Shown: positions 25,336 through 37,084 of the stretch, in pieces | Position numbering within the stretch: position 1 is the first letter of the stretch | How the letters are laid out: the number at the start of each line of letters is the position of its first letter | DNA from: Desulfovibrionaceae bacterium | GTDB lineage: Bacteria > Desulfobacterota > Desulfovibrionia > Desulfovibrionales > Desulfovibrionaceae | Assembly (NCBI GenBank): GCA_016932995.1 | Contig: JAFGBU010000042.1 | Location: forward strand, 1-62,450 | Length of the DNA stretch: 62,450 nucleotides | Direction: 5' to 3' | Notes under the pieces: model-generated | Database searches by the model: none | The model's input: the letters and a program-made list of their open reading frames with translations, nothing else | Told to the model about the DNA's origin: nothing | Program-made: the position numbers and the translations under genes

Positions 25336-27348
25336 ATGCCCGAAGACCAGACCCCCCCGCCCTGCCGCCCGCCCCAGGTGGCCGGCGCGGACACCGGCGG
25401 CACGTTCACCGACGTGGTCTTCCTCGGCCCCCAAGGCCTTGCGCTGCGCAAGGTCCTGTCCACGCCCCGGGACCCGGGCCGGGCCGTGCTCGAGGCCCTT
25501 AAGGCCCTCGGCCTGGACAGGGACACGGCCGTGGTCCACGGCTCGACCGTGGCCACCAACGCCATCCTGGAGCGCAAGGGGGCGAGGACCGCCCTGGTCA
25601 CCAACCAGGGCTTCGAGGACCTCATCGAGATCGGCCGCCAGAACCGGCTGCGGCTCTACGACCTGGCCTACTCGCGGCCCGAGCCCCTGATCCCGGCCGG
25701 GCTGCGCTTCGGGGTCCGGGGCAGGATCACCAGCCAGGGGACCGAGCACGAGCCCCTGGACCCGAACCAGGCCGAAGAGGCGGCCCGGGCCGTGGCCGAG
25801 TCCGGGGCCGAGTCCGTGGCCGTGTGCCTGCTGTTCTCGTTTTTGAACCCCTCCCACGAGCTGGCCCTGGGCCGGGCCCTGGCCGGCCTCGACCTGCCCG
25901 TGTCCCTGTCCCACGAGATACTGGCCGAGTTCAGGGAGTACGAGCGGACCTCGACCACCGTGGTCAACGCCTACGTCGGGCCAAAGATGACCGGGTATCT
26001 GAAGGGCCTCAAGGCCGCCCTGCCCGGCGGGCTAAGGGTCATGCAGTCCAACGGCGGCGTCATCTCCGCGGACACGGCCATGGCCGAGCCGGTGCGCACC
26101 ATCCTCTCGGGCCCGGCCGGGGGCGCGGTGGCCGCCCTGGAGGCGGCCCGGGCCGCGGGATTCGAGCGCATCATCAGCCTGGACATGGGCGGCACGTCCA
26201 CGGACGTCTGCCTGGCGGACAAAGGCCTGCCCCTGGCCCTGGAGGCGAGCATCGCCGGGCTCGCGGTCAAGACGCCCATGATCGACATCCAGACCGTGGG
26301 CGCGGGCGGCGGCTCCCTGGCCTGGATCGACGCCGGGGGCGCGCTCCGGGTCGGGCCCGAGAGCGCGGGCGCGGACCCCGGCCCGATCTGCTACGGCAAG
26401 GGCGAGCGGGTCACGGTCACGGACGCCGACCTGTTTCTGGGCAGGCTGGACCCGGAGCGCTTTCTGGGCGGGGCCATGCCTCTTCATGGCGAGCGGGTCG
26501 AGCCGGCCATGCGGGCCCTGGCCGAGCAGGCCGGGCTCTCGGCCCTGGACCTGGCCCAGGGCGTGCTGGCCGTGGTCAACTCGAACATGGAGCGGGCCAT
26601 AAGGGTGGTCTCGGTGGAGCGCGGCCTTGACCCGGCCGAGTTCAGCCTGGTCGCGTTCGGCGGGGCCGGGGGCATGCACTGCGCGGACCTGGCCAGGTCC
26701 ATGTCCATGCCCCGGGCCCTGGTGCCCAGAAACCCGGGCCTGCTCTCGGCCCTGGGCATGATCCTGGCCGACGTGGTCAAGGACTTCTCGAGGACGGTCA
26801 TGCTCCGGGCCGAGGACCTCGGGCCCGAGGACCTGGACCGGCTGTTCAGGCCCCTGGAGGAGCGGGCCGCCCGGGACATGGCCGGGCAGGGCGCGCGAGC
26901 GGGGCAGGTCTTCCTTGAGCGCTCCCTGGACATGCGCTACCAGGGCCAGTCCTTCGAGCTCACGACCCCGGCCCCGCCGGGCGCGGACCTGCGCGAGGCC
27001 TTCGAGGCCCTGCACGAGCGGGCCTACGGCCACCGCAACCCGGACGCGGCCGTGGAGGCGGTCAACCTGCGGCTGCGCGCCCGGGCCGCGACAAAGGGCC
27101 CGGGGTTCGCGAAGATCGAGCCCGGCGGCAGGCAGGTCCCAAAGGCCGCGCTTCTTAGGACCCGCAAGGCCGTGTTCCAGGGCCGGGCGCTGGAGACCCG
27201 GGTCCTGGACCGGGACCGGCTCCTGGCCGGGAATTGCTTCCAGGGCCCGGCCCTGGTCGTGGAGTACAGCTCGACCGTGGTCGTGCCGCCCGGGGCCTCG
27301 GTCCTGGTGGACGGGTTCGGCAACCTGATCCTTAAGATCGACGGCTAG
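25336..27348 (+). CDS. Hydantoinase/oxoprolinase family protein, HyuA-like
   Basis: HyuA-type ATPases of the actin/hexokinase superfamily hydrolyse N-methylhydantoin or 5-oxoproline-like rings, or carboxylate acetone or acetophenone. The 670-aa protein has the N-terminal phosphate loop GADTGGTFTDVVF (17-29), the second loop DMGGTSTDVC (about 283-292), GAGGGS, and the typical FGGAGGMHCADLA. The frame is open far upstream, but ATG at 25336 gives the canonical N-terminus. No HyuB partner is adjacent, so the substrate cannot be named. Confidence 0.88.
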   Translation: MPEDQTPPPCRPPQVAGADTGGTFTDVVFLGPQGLALRKVLSTPRDPGRAVLEALKALGLDRDTAVVHGSTVATNAILERKGARTALVTNQGFEDLIEIGRQNRLRLYDLAYSRPEPLIPAGLRFGVRGRITSQGTEHEPLDPNQAEEAARAVAESGAESVAVCLLFSFLNPSHELALGRALAGLDLPVSLSHEILAEFREYERTSTTVVNAYVGPKMTGYLKGLKAALPGGLRVMQSNGGVISADTAMAEPVRTILSGPAGGAVAALEAARAAGFERIISLDMGGTSTDVCLADKGLPLALEASIAGLAVKTPMIDIQTVGAGGGSLAWIDAGGALRVGPESAGADPGPICYGKGERVTVTDADLFLGRLDPERFLGGAMPLHGERVEPAMRALAEQAGLSALDLAQGVLAVVNSNMERAIRVVSVERGLDPAEFSLVAFGGAGGMHCADLARSMSMPRALVPRNPGLLSALGMILADVVKDFSRTVMLRAEDLGPEDLDRLFRPLEERAARDMAGQGARAGQVFLERSLDMRYQGQSFELTTPAPPGADLREAFEALHERAYGHRNPDAAVEAVNLRLRARAATKGPGFAKIEPGGRQVPKAALLRTRKAVFQGRALETRVLDRDRLLAGNCFQGPALVVEYSSTVVVPPGASVLVDGFGNLILKIDG

Positions 27349-27431
27349 GCCCGGAAAGGGGCCGGGGCATGGGCGGCGCGGGTTTCTTGACTTGGCCCGG
27401 GTCCGGTTGTAATTAGCCCGTCTCACCACAG

Positions 27432-27507
27432 GCCAGCGTAGCTCAGTTGGTAGAGCAGCTGATTCGTAATCAGCAGGTCAGGAGTTCGAGTCTCCTCGCT
27501 GGCTCCA
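27432..27507 (+). tRNA. tRNA-Thr (anticodon CGT), CCA encoded
   Basis: Acceptor GCCAGCG/CGCTGGC, D-stem GCTC/GAGC, anticodon stem GCTGA/TCAGC around TTCGTAA (anticodon CGT, codon ACG), T-arm GGAG-TTCGAGT-CTCC, encoded TCCA end. A terminator starts 9 nt downstream, so it is a single-gene unit. Confidence 0.97.
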
Positions 27508-27516
27508 GGAAACAGC

Positions 27517-27550
27517 AAGGGCCTGCGTCAAGATCGCCGCAGGCCCTTTT

Positions 27551-27551
<1 letters not shown>
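27517..27551 (+). terminator. Terminator of tRNA-Thr
   Basis: AAGGGCCTGCG (27517-27527) pairs with CGCAGGCCCTT (27538-27548) over a 10-nt loop, followed by a T-run to 27551. The T-run touches the stop codon of the convergent histidine kinase gene. Confidence 0.9.
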
Positions 27552-30298
<2,747 letters not shown>

Positions 30299-30453
30299 GA
30301 AATAACGACCTCATCTCTATTGAAGCGGGCCGCGGCGTCAAAATATGCGCCTGATTCTCATGCTACGGGCCAAGCGACCAGGAGACAAGCTTTTTTATTT
30401 GAAGCACATCGGCCGGGGCCTCAGGGACCCGGGCAAGGGGAACGGACCGTGGA

Positions 30454-31806
30454 TCAGGGCGCGTCGATGAGCACGGCCGCGACATCCATGACATTGGTCC
30501 GGGTCGGGCCGGTCACCAGCAGGCCGCCCAGGCCCTTGAAGAACGTGTGCGAGTCGTTGTCCGCAAGGCTCGCCTCGGGGTCCAGGCCCAGGTCCCTGGC
30601 CCGGCGCATGGTGTCCGGCAGGACCACGGCCCCGGCCGCGTCGGTCGGGCCGTCTTGGCCGTCGGTCCCGAGGCAGGCGAGGCTGACCCGCGTTCTGATC
30701 GGCTCGGGGAGCCGCGAAAGGGCCAGGCCAGCGGACAAAACCAGCTCCTGATTGCGGCCGCCCCTGCCCCGGCCACTGACGGTCACCGTGGTCTCGCCCC
30801 CGGCCAGCAGGCAGACCGGAAAGCGCCTGTCGCCCCTGCGGCAGACCTCGGCGGCCAGGGCCGCGAGCCTTTCACCGGCCGGCCCGGCCTCGCCCTCAAG
30901 CGGCTCCTCCAGTATCTCGGCCTCAAAGCCCAGGCCCGCAGCGGCCCGGGCCGCGCCCTGAAGGGCGGTCATGTTGTTGGCCAGGATCACGCTCTGAACC
31001 CGTTCAAAGCACGGGTCCCCGGGCCTCACGGTCTCCGGGACCTGCCCCAGGGCCCCTTTTTCCAGGATGTCCAGGACCTGCGGCCCCACGCGCCGGGTCA
31101 GGCCGTACTTGTCCAGGATCGCCAGGCAGTCCCCGAAGCTCGTGGCGTCGGGCGCGATCGGGCCCGAGCCGATGACCTCGAGCCGGTCGCCGACCACGTC
31201 CGAGATGGTCAGACCGAGCACCGCGGCCGGCTCCAGGGTCTTGGCCAGGCGGCCGCCCTTGAACAGGGAGAGGTGTTTTCTGAGCGCGTTGATCTCCTGG
31301 ATCTCGGCCCCGCATTCCAGCAGCCTCCTGGTCAGGGCCTGCTTTGCGGCCAGGGTCAGGGGCGGCCTCGGGCAGGCGGTCAGGGCGCTGGCCCCGCCCG
31401 AGAGCAGAAACAGGACCAGGTCCCTGTTGCCCGCGGCCCGGGCCAGGGAGAGCATGCGCAGGGCCGCGCGCTCGCCCGCCCGGTCCGGGACCGGGTGCGC
31501 GGCCTGCGCGAGCTCGATCCTGTCCAGGGCCAGGCCGTGGCCGTACTTGGTCACCACCAGGCCGCCCCAGAGCCTGGGGCCGAGCAGGTCCTCGACGGCC
31601 CGGGCCATTGCCGCCGCGGCCTTGCCCGCGCCAAGGACCAGGACCCGCTCGAACCCGGACAGGTCAAGGCAGCGGCCGTCCAGGCGCAAGAGGTCGCGGT
31701 CCAAGGTCAGGCGGCGACGCAAAACCGGGCCCGGGGCGGCCGCCTCGATGGCGGCCAGGGCCAGGTCCCGGAGACGCTCCGCTTGGCGCTCAAAGGCCGA
31801 GTTCAC
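30454..31806 (-). CDS. Glycerate 2-kinase (GckA/MOFRL family)
   Basis: It phosphorylates D-glycerate to 2-phosphoglycerate using ATP. The N-terminal DUF4147 domain has VLVLGAGKAAAAMARA (near 55-70), TKYGHG and LLSGGASAL. The C-terminal MOFRL domain has CLLAGGETTVTVSGRGRGGRNQE, split here as LLAGGETTVTV then GRGRGGRNQELVL, and GTDGQDGPTDAAGA. The 450-aa length is normal. It lies 41 nt after a hydroxyacid dehydrogenase that could supply glycerate from hydroxypyruvate, or its glyoxylate-level equivalent, so the two plausibly form one pathway step pair. Confidence 0.92.
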   Translation of the reverse strand: MNSAFERQAERLRDLALAAIEAAAPGPVLRRRLTLDRDLLRLDGRCLDLSGFERVLVLGAGKAAAAMARAVEDLLGPRLWGGLVVTKYGHGLALDRIELAQAAHPVPDRAGERAALRMLSLARAAGNRDLVLFLLSGGASALTACPRPPLTLAAKQALTRRLLECGAEIQEINALRKHLSLFKGGRLAKTLEPAAVLGLTISDVVGDRLEVIGSGPIAPDATSFGDCLAILDKYGLTRRVGPQVLDILEKGALGQVPETVRPGDPCFERVQSVILANNMTALQGAARAAAGLGFEAEILEEPLEGEAGPAGERLAALAAEVCRRGDRRFPVCLLAGGETTVTVSGRGRGGRNQELVLSAGLALSRLPEPIRTRVSLACLGTDGQDGPTDAAGAVVLPDTMRRARDLGLDPEASLADNDSHTFFKGLGGLLVTGPTRTNVMDVAAVLIDAP

Positions 31807-31847
31807 CGGACCCCCTCGTGTTTCGCCGCCTGGGCCTGGGCTCGGGC

Positions 31848-32828
31848 TCAGGGCTTAAATACCTCGGGGTTCAGGCAGGTCTCGGGACGCTCGCCCCGGA
31901 GCATGGCCAGAAGGTTGCGCGCGGCCAACACGGACATGCCCTGGCGGGCCGAGACCGTGGCCGAGCCCACATGGGGCAGGAGCACCGCGTTCTCCAGCTC
32001 GCACAGGCCGCCGGCCGTCGCGGGCTCGAACTCGTACACGTCCAGGCCCGCCCCGGCTATCTCGCCGGACTTGAGGGCCTGGACCAGGTCGGCCTCGTTG
32101 ATCACCGGGCCGCGGGCCGTGTTGATCACGTAGGCCGTGGGCTTCATGGCCCTGAAGGCCCGGGCGTCGAACAGGTGCCTGGTTTCCGGGGTCAGCGGGG
32201 TGTGGATGCTGACGAAGTCCGACTCGGCCAGAAGGGTTTCAAAGGGCGCCAGCCTGGCCCCGAGCTCGGCCTCCAGGACCGCGTTGGCCCGGCCCGAGGC
32301 GTTGGCGTACAGGACCTTCATGTCAAAGCCCCGGGACATCAGGGCCATGGCCGTGCCGATGCGCCCGGCGCCCACAATGCCCAGGGTCCTGCCCCTGACG
32401 TCCGCGCCGATGAGCTGCAACGGGCCCCAGCCCTGCCAGCGGCCGGAGCGCATGACCCGGTCCGACTCGGCCACCCGCCGGGCCACGGCGAACAGCAGGG
32501 CCCAGGCGCATTCGGCCGTGGCCTCGGTGAGCACGCCCGGGGTGTTGGACACCGGCACGCCCCGCCTGGTGGCCTCGGCCAGGTCGATGTTGTCGTAGCC
32601 CACGGCGTAGTTGGCGTAGCCCCTGAGGCAGTCCGCGGCGTCGAAGAACTCGGCGTCGATCCTGTCCGTGAGCAGGCCCAGGACCCCGTGCCTGCCCCTG
32701 ACCCTGGCCAGGAGCTCGTCCCTGGCCAGGACCCGGTCCAGGGGATTGACCTCGACCTCGCACTCGGCCCCGAGCAGGTCCAGCCCCTGGCTGGGGATCA
32801 TCCTGGTCACGTATACCCTGGGTCTCAT
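31848..32828 (-). CDS. D-2-hydroxyacid dehydrogenase (glyoxylate/hydroxypyruvate reductase type)
   Basis: NAD(P)H-dependent reduction of glyoxylate or hydroxypyruvate is the likely reaction. The 326-aa protein has the Rossmann motif GAGRIG (153-158), the catalytic Arg239 in NTARGP, an acidic residue in VYEFEP (266-268) and His286 in LPHVGSAT. TPGVLTEATAE and the short spacer to glycerate kinase support a glyoxylate reductase role over phosphoglycerate dehydrogenase. Cofactor preference cannot be read safely. Confidence 0.9.
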   Translation of the reverse strand: MRPRVYVTRMIPSQGLDLLGAECEVEVNPLDRVLARDELLARVRGRHGVLGLLTDRIDAEFFDAADCLRGYANYAVGYDNIDLAEATRRGVPVSNTPGVLTEATAECAWALLFAVARRVAESDRVMRSGRWQGWGPLQLIGADVRGRTLGIVGAGRIGTAMALMSRGFDMKVLYANASGRANAVLEAELGARLAPFETLLAESDFVSIHTPLTPETRHLFDARAFRAMKPTAYVINTARGPVINEADLVQALKSGEIAGAGLDVYEFEPATAGGLCELENAVLLPHVGSATVSARQGMSVLAARNLLAMLRGERPETCLNPEVFKP

Positions 32829-32868
32829 GTCCCGCTCCGGGCCGTCCCCCTGCCTGCGCGGCCCGGGT

Positions 32869-33246
32869 CTAGAGGATGGAGGCCCTCTTGATGGTGCTCA
32901 CGACCTTCTCGAAGTCGCAGGGCTTGACCAGGTAGTCGTAGGCCCCGTTCTCGATGGACAGGTCCGCCTCGGCCTTGCCTCCGTGGCCGGTCAGGATGAC
33001 CACCCTCATCATCGGCTCAATGATCCTGAACATCTTCAGGACCTCGATGCCGTCCATGTCGTCCATCTTGAGGTCCAGGAGGGCGACGTGGAACGACTCC
33101 TTCTTGAGCAGCTGAATGGCCTCGCGGCCGCCGTACACGGGAGTGGCCTCGATGCCCCGAAGGCGCATGCGCTTGGCCAGCACGTTGGCGTACGAAATCT
33201 CGTCGTCGATAATCAGGCACTTGATGGGAATCTCGTGCTTGCTCAT
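32869..33246 (-). CDS. Single-domain response regulator (receiver only), copy B
   Basis: The 125-aa protein is a stand-alone receiver with the acidic pocket DDE (14-16), phospho-acceptor Asp58 in ALLDLKM, Thr in VVILTGHG and Lys in YLVKPCD. No output domain is present. A TTG four codons upstream is possible, but ATG at 33246 is preferred. It follows the other receiver gene closely and both follow a histidine kinase, forming a kinase plus two receivers array. KPCD is shared with copy A, suggesting duplication. Confidence 0.88.
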   Translation of the reverse strand: MSKHEIPIKCLIIDDEISYANVLAKRMRLRGIEATPVYGGREAIQLLKKESFHVALLDLKMDDMDGIEVLKMFRIIEPMMRVVILTGHGGKAEADLSIENGAYDYLVKPCDFEKVVSTIKRASIL

Positions 33247-33259
33247 GTCAGGGCCCAAG

Positions 33260-33691
33260 TCAGATCATCCTTCCGGTGATTTCCTTCATCTGGGCCTGGA
33301 GGATCTTCTCCTCGTGGTCGGCCTTCTTCTTCTTGGCGCTCTTGACCAGATTGAGGAGGTTGTCGATGTCGCAGGGCTTCATGAGGTAGTCGAAGGCCCC
33401 GTTCTTCATGCCCATGATCGCCGTCTCCACGGTGGCGTGGCCGGTGAGCATTATCACCTCCACCAGGGGGTGGTCCCTGCGCAGGGCCTTGAGCACCTCG
33501 ATTCCGTCCATGCCCGGCATCTTCACGTCCAGGATGACCACGTCCACGTCCTTGTTCTTGGACATGACCCCCAGGCAGTCGTCGCCGCTCTCCGCGGTCA
33601 GGACTTCCAGGTCGCGGCCAGTGAGGCGCTTCTGCATGATATTGAGGAACCCGACCTCGTCGTCCACAAGAAGGACCTTGGCAAAACTCAT
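33260..33691 (-). CDS. Single-domain response regulator, copy A
   Basis: Receiver domain with acidic residues DDE (10-12), phospho-acceptor Asp55 in VVILDVKMPGMDG, Thr in IMLTGHA and Lys in YLMKPCD. A lysine-rich helix of about 22 residues follows (KSAKKKKADHEEKI), longer than a bare CheY. It lies directly downstream of the histidine kinase (35 nt), so it is the likely primary phosphotransfer partner. Confidence 0.9.
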   Translation of the reverse strand: MSFAKVLLVDDEVGFLNIMQKRLTGRDLEVLTAESGDDCLGVMSKNKDVDVVILDVKMPGMDGIEVLKALRRDHPLVEVIMLTGHATVETAIMGMKNGAFDYLMKPCDIDNLLNLVKSAKKKKADHEEKILQAQMKEITGRMI

Positions 33692-33725
33692 CTTCCCCTC
33701 CTTGCCCCTGCTCTTTTGGGCGCGT

Positions 33726-35417
33726 TTATTTTTCTACCTTACGCTCTATGGGAATACAAACGTGAAAATTGGTGCCCTCGTTTATCTTGCTCTCCACGGT
33801 GATCTTGCCGCCCATCTTCTCGATTATCCCGTAGCAGATGGACAGGCCCAGGCCGGTGCCCTTGCCCACGTCCTTGGTGGTGAAGAAGGGCTCGAATATC
33901 CTGCCGATTATCTGGCCCGGAATGCCCTGACCGTTGTCCGCCACGTCAATGGCTATGTACTCGCCCTCCAGCCGGGTCCGGACCACGATGACCCCGTTGT
34001 CCTTGTCGATGGCGTCTATGGAGTTGTTGAGCAGGTTCAGGACCACCTGCTGGAGCTCCGAGGGCGAGGCGTGGAGTACGGGCAGGTCCGGGGCGAACTC
34101 GGTGCGTATCTCGACCTTCTTGTACTTGCCCTTCTGGGCCGAGAAGTTGACCAGCTCCTCCAGGAGGTCGTTTATGTTCACCTCCTTGAGCCGCGCGTCG
34201 GTCTTGCGCGCGAAGCTCAAGAGCTTGTGGGTGATGTCCTTGCACCTGATGCCCTGGGTGGATATCTCCTGCAGGGAGTTGGCGATCTCCTCGTACTGGG
34301 AGATGCACGAGACGTCCTCCTTGGACAGCAGGTCCTGGACCCAGCCCGCGTTCTCGATCATGATCGCCACCGGGTTGTTTATCTCGTGGGCGATGCCCGC
34401 GGCCAGCTCGCCGATGGCCGCGAGCTTGCCCGCCTCGATGACCTGCTTCTGCATGGCCTCCTGCTCGTGCTCGGCCCGGGAGATGCGGGCCACGGTCCTC
34501 TTGGTCAGAAAGACCACGGTCAGGACGATGCCCACGCTGCCCAGGACCATGATCAGGCCCGCGATCTTGGTGATCAGGCTCAACTGGCTCAGGGCGTCGG
34601 CCTTTTCCTGAGAGTAGACCAATATCCACTGGCCCTTCTTGATCGGCGCGGTCACGTACAGGACCTGCCGGCCGGCCGGGTCGGGCATCTCCCTGAACAT
34701 GACCTGGGCCTTGCCGAAGCCCTGGCTGGCCAGGTCCTTGAGCGTGGCCTCGTCCTCGGTCCCCTCGGTCCGGCGCTCGGTCTGGAACTCGCCCTCGCGG
34801 TTTATGATGTACGCGCTGCCGGTCCTGCCCATGCGGATGCCCTTGACGATCTGGTTGAACTCGGCGAAGTCGATGGTCGCCCGCAGGAGCCAGTCCCGAC
34901 CCTTGGGCCCGGGCTTCTTGACCGTGACGATGAAGTGCGGGATGCGCCGCAGGCCCAGGAACACGTCGCTGACGTACTCGTCCTGGCCGATGGCCGACCT
35001 GAACCACGGGGCCTGGCCGTAGTCGGCCTTCTTCAGGCTGAACGGCCCGGCGTAGGCCACCTGCCTGCCCTCGGAGTCCACCAGCCCGATGTCGCTGTAG
35101 GAGTTGTGGTAGGCGATGTTCAGGGCCTCGAGGTAGCGGTTCAGGATCGCCTGGTCCTTGAGATCGTCGATGCCCGAGTCCAGGGAAAGCATCTTGATGT
35201 TCGCCAGCCTGTCGTTGAGATAGGTGTCGATGTCCACGGCGTGCTTCTGGATCGTGGCCTGGATGTGCTCGACGACCTTCTTGGTGTAGGTCTTCCAGTA
35301 GTAGTTGGTCAGGATGGCCACGATCAGGATGAGGGGCGTTATGGACACGATGATGGACATGAACATCATCTGTCTGCCGAGCCTTCTGGTGCTCTTGTTC
35401 AACTGATTGTGCTGCAT
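33726..35417 (-). CDS. Membrane sensor histidine kinase with extracytoplasmic Cache-like domain
   Basis: Two membrane spans (about 18-40 and 260-285) enclose a periplasmic dCache-like sensor. A HisKA domain follows with His in AAGIAHEINNPVAIM (near 343), then HATPase with NLLNNSIDAID (N box), DNGQGIPG and GKGTGLGLSICYGI. The start ATG at 35417 is placed after a G-rich stretch; an upstream in-frame GTG-type start is less likely. Kinase plus two receiver-only regulators resembles the set that, from memory, neighbours tmc in Desulfovibrio vulgaris. Confidence 0.9.
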   Translation of the reverse strand: MQHNQLNKSTRRLGRQMMFMSIIVSITPLILIVAILTNYYWKTYTKKVVEHIQATIQKHAVDIDTYLNDRLANIKMLSLDSGIDDLKDQAILNRYLEALNIAYHNSYSDIGLVDSEGRQVAYAGPFSLKKADYGQAPWFRSAIGQDEYVSDVFLGLRRIPHFIVTVKKPGPKGRDWLLRATIDFAEFNQIVKGIRMGRTGSAYIINREGEFQTERRTEGTEDEATLKDLASQGFGKAQVMFREMPDPAGRQVLYVTAPIKKGQWILVYSQEKADALSQLSLITKIAGLIMVLGSVGIVLTVVFLTKRTVARISRAEHEQEAMQKQVIEAGKLAAIGELAAGIAHEINNPVAIMIENAGWVQDLLSKEDVSCISQYEEIANSLQEISTQGIRCKDITHKLLSFARKTDARLKEVNINDLLEELVNFSAQKGKYKKVEIRTEFAPDLPVLHASPSELQQVVLNLLNNSIDAIDKDNGVIVVRTRLEGEYIAIDVADNGQGIPGQIIGRIFEPFFTTKDVGKGTGLGLSICYGIIEKMGGKITVESKINEGTNFHVCIPIERKVEK

Positions 35418-35433
35418 TGGCCCCCCCAAGCGG

Positions 35434-35462
35434 CCCGCCGGCCGGACCCCGGCCGGGCGGGG
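35434..35462 (-). other. GC-rich hairpin in the leader of the histidine kinase gene
   Basis: CCGGCCGG (35438-35445) and CCGGCCGG (35449-35456) pair over 3 nt, extended by CCCG/CGGG with one bulge. It ends 17 nt before the kinase start in the 145-nt spacer behind the beta-helix gene. No T-tract follows; it may affect relative expression within the operon. Confidence 0.5.
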
Positions 35463-35562
35463 TCAAGCTTTCTTCGTAAGCCACTCTTATGAACCGGGCA
35501 AGGCCCGGGGTCAAACCGGGCCGCGCCGCGGCCGACACTTCTTACGGCGTTCGCGCCCTGTC

Positions 35563-37011
35563 TCACCACAGCCTGAAACGCTCGGTGTTGCCGTCGCTGA
35601 TGGCCACCCGGGGATACATGCCCCTGCGTCCGCCCTCCAAAAAGGGCTGGAGGATGTTGAAGGACACGTTCTGGGTCTTCTGGGCGTGGCCCCTGGTCTC
35701 TGGCCTGCCGTCGTAATAGGCCCCGTTCTCCTCCAGGATGTGCTCGATGCGCCTGGCAAAGGCCTCGACGAACAGCCTCCCGTGGCCCGAAAAGCGCAGG
35801 CCCCCGAGGGCCAGGTCCCGGGACCCGGCGAGCTCGTCCAGGTCCAGGCGGTTGCGCTCCAGGTCGGCCTGCCTGCGCACGTAGCCCCAGACCAGGCTCT
35901 TGGGCGGGATGTCTATGGGCTCCTGGGCGTCGATTATGGTGTGGGGCATGACGATGCTCTCCGCGCCCACGCCTATCCGGGCGTCCTCCCGGCCGCGCAC
36001 AAAGGCGTTGAACCCGACAAAGGCCTTGCGGCCCAGAGTGCAGTGGATGACCTTGCCGCCGTGGGCGGTGACGTTCAGGCCCTCGTAGGTCGAGTTCAGG
36101 ATGTAGCAGTTCTCCTGGGCGTTGGCCCCGGTGCCCAGATAGGAGTCCTCGATGTGCGCCCGCTGGGCCACGAGCACGTTCTCGCCGACCCGGCAGTCGC
36201 CCTTGACCACTGCGTAGGGGCTGACGAACGAGCCCTGGGGCACGCCCGCGGCCGGCTCGGGCTGGACCGAGGAATAGATGGCCACGAAGTCCTCCTTGCG
36301 TTCGGACAAGAAGCGGACGAACTCGCCCTGGAGCCTGAACTCCGGGTCCAGGGAGACGTACTTCTCGACCACGCCCTCGGGAAAGGAGTAGTCGAACTCG
36401 AACTTGCCCCGGACCCTGATCCAGACCCTGCCCGGGCCGATGGTCTCGTGGGACAGGTCCCCGGCCTGGACATAGGAGAAGTCGCCGACCACGCAGTTGT
36501 GGAACATGGACAGGTCCACGGTGGAGAACGGGCCCAGGAAGCAGCCCTCGGTGTTGGTGCCGTGGATGTTGGCGTAGTGCAGGGCCACGGTGTTGAGTAT
36601 CTTGAACACCTCCGGGCTCTCCGGGTCCTTGGAGCTGTTGTGGACCAGGGTCTTCACCAGGAAGCTGTTCCTGATCCTGATTATCTCGTCGTCCACCAGC
36701 CTGATCCTGATGCCCTCGAAGTCCACCTCGGTGCCGCGCTCCTTGAGCTCGTCGCCCCGGATGTCGCTCTTGTAGAGCACGCTGTGGGCCACGTCGCACT
36801 TGCCCAGGAAATAGGTCCCGGCCAGGCTGCTGTCCTCGAAGCGGAAGTACAGCGGGTGGTGCGAGGTCAGGGCGTAGAACGCGTAGTACATGGAAAAGCT
36901 GTCCTCGGGCACGGCCCGGCGCAGCAGGGGCCCGACGTCCATGCCCGCGCCCCTGACGTTGACGTTCACCCTGGCGGCTATGCTTTCTATGAGTTCCTCG
37001 AGCTGTCTCAT
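35563..37011 (-). CDS. Left-handed beta-helix protein of unknown function
   Basis: The 482-aa protein has hexapeptide-like repeats in the middle (about 150-380), for example GSFVSPYAVVKGDCRVGENVLVAQRAHIEDS in pieces, IGVGAESIVMPHTII and VTAHGGKVIHCTLG. These are typical of trimeric acyl- or nucleotidyltransferases, but the N- and C-terminal regions are not those of GlmU or LpxA. No signal peptide is seen. It lies between an anion transporter and a histidine kinase, in one apparent operon. A transferase or a structural role is possible; substrate unknown. Confidence 0.7.
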   Translation of the reverse strand: MRQLEELIESIAARVNVNVRGAGMDVGPLLRRAVPEDSFSMYYAFYALTSHHPLYFRFEDSSLAGTYFLGKCDVAHSVLYKSDIRGDELKERGTEVDFEGIRIRLVDDEIIRIRNSFLVKTLVHNSSKDPESPEVFKILNTVALHYANIHGTNTEGCFLGPFSTVDLSMFHNCVVGDFSYVQAGDLSHETIGPGRVWIRVRGKFEFDYSFPEGVVEKYVSLDPEFRLQGEFVRFLSERKEDFVAIYSSVQPEPAAGVPQGSFVSPYAVVKGDCRVGENVLVAQRAHIEDSYLGTGANAQENCYILNSTYEGLNVTAHGGKVIHCTLGRKAFVGFNAFVRGREDARIGVGAESIVMPHTIIDAQEPIDIPPKSLVWGYVRRQADLERNRLDLDELAGSRDLALGGLRFSGHGRLFVEAFARRIEHILEENGAYYDGRPETRGHAQKTQNVSFNILQPFLEGGRRGMYPRVAISDGNTERFRLW

Positions 37012-37084
37012 CGGCCTGCGTCCCGGTTTTTGGTCCCCGCGGCCCGGCGGTTTCGCGCCGGGCCGCAGGGTTGTGGATTCCGAA

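Noticed and set aside
30299-30453. Terminator or promoter between glycerate kinase and hybrid kinase genes
   Set aside because: An AT-rich stretch with GCTT and AAGC arms is present near 30390, but the stem is too short to call.
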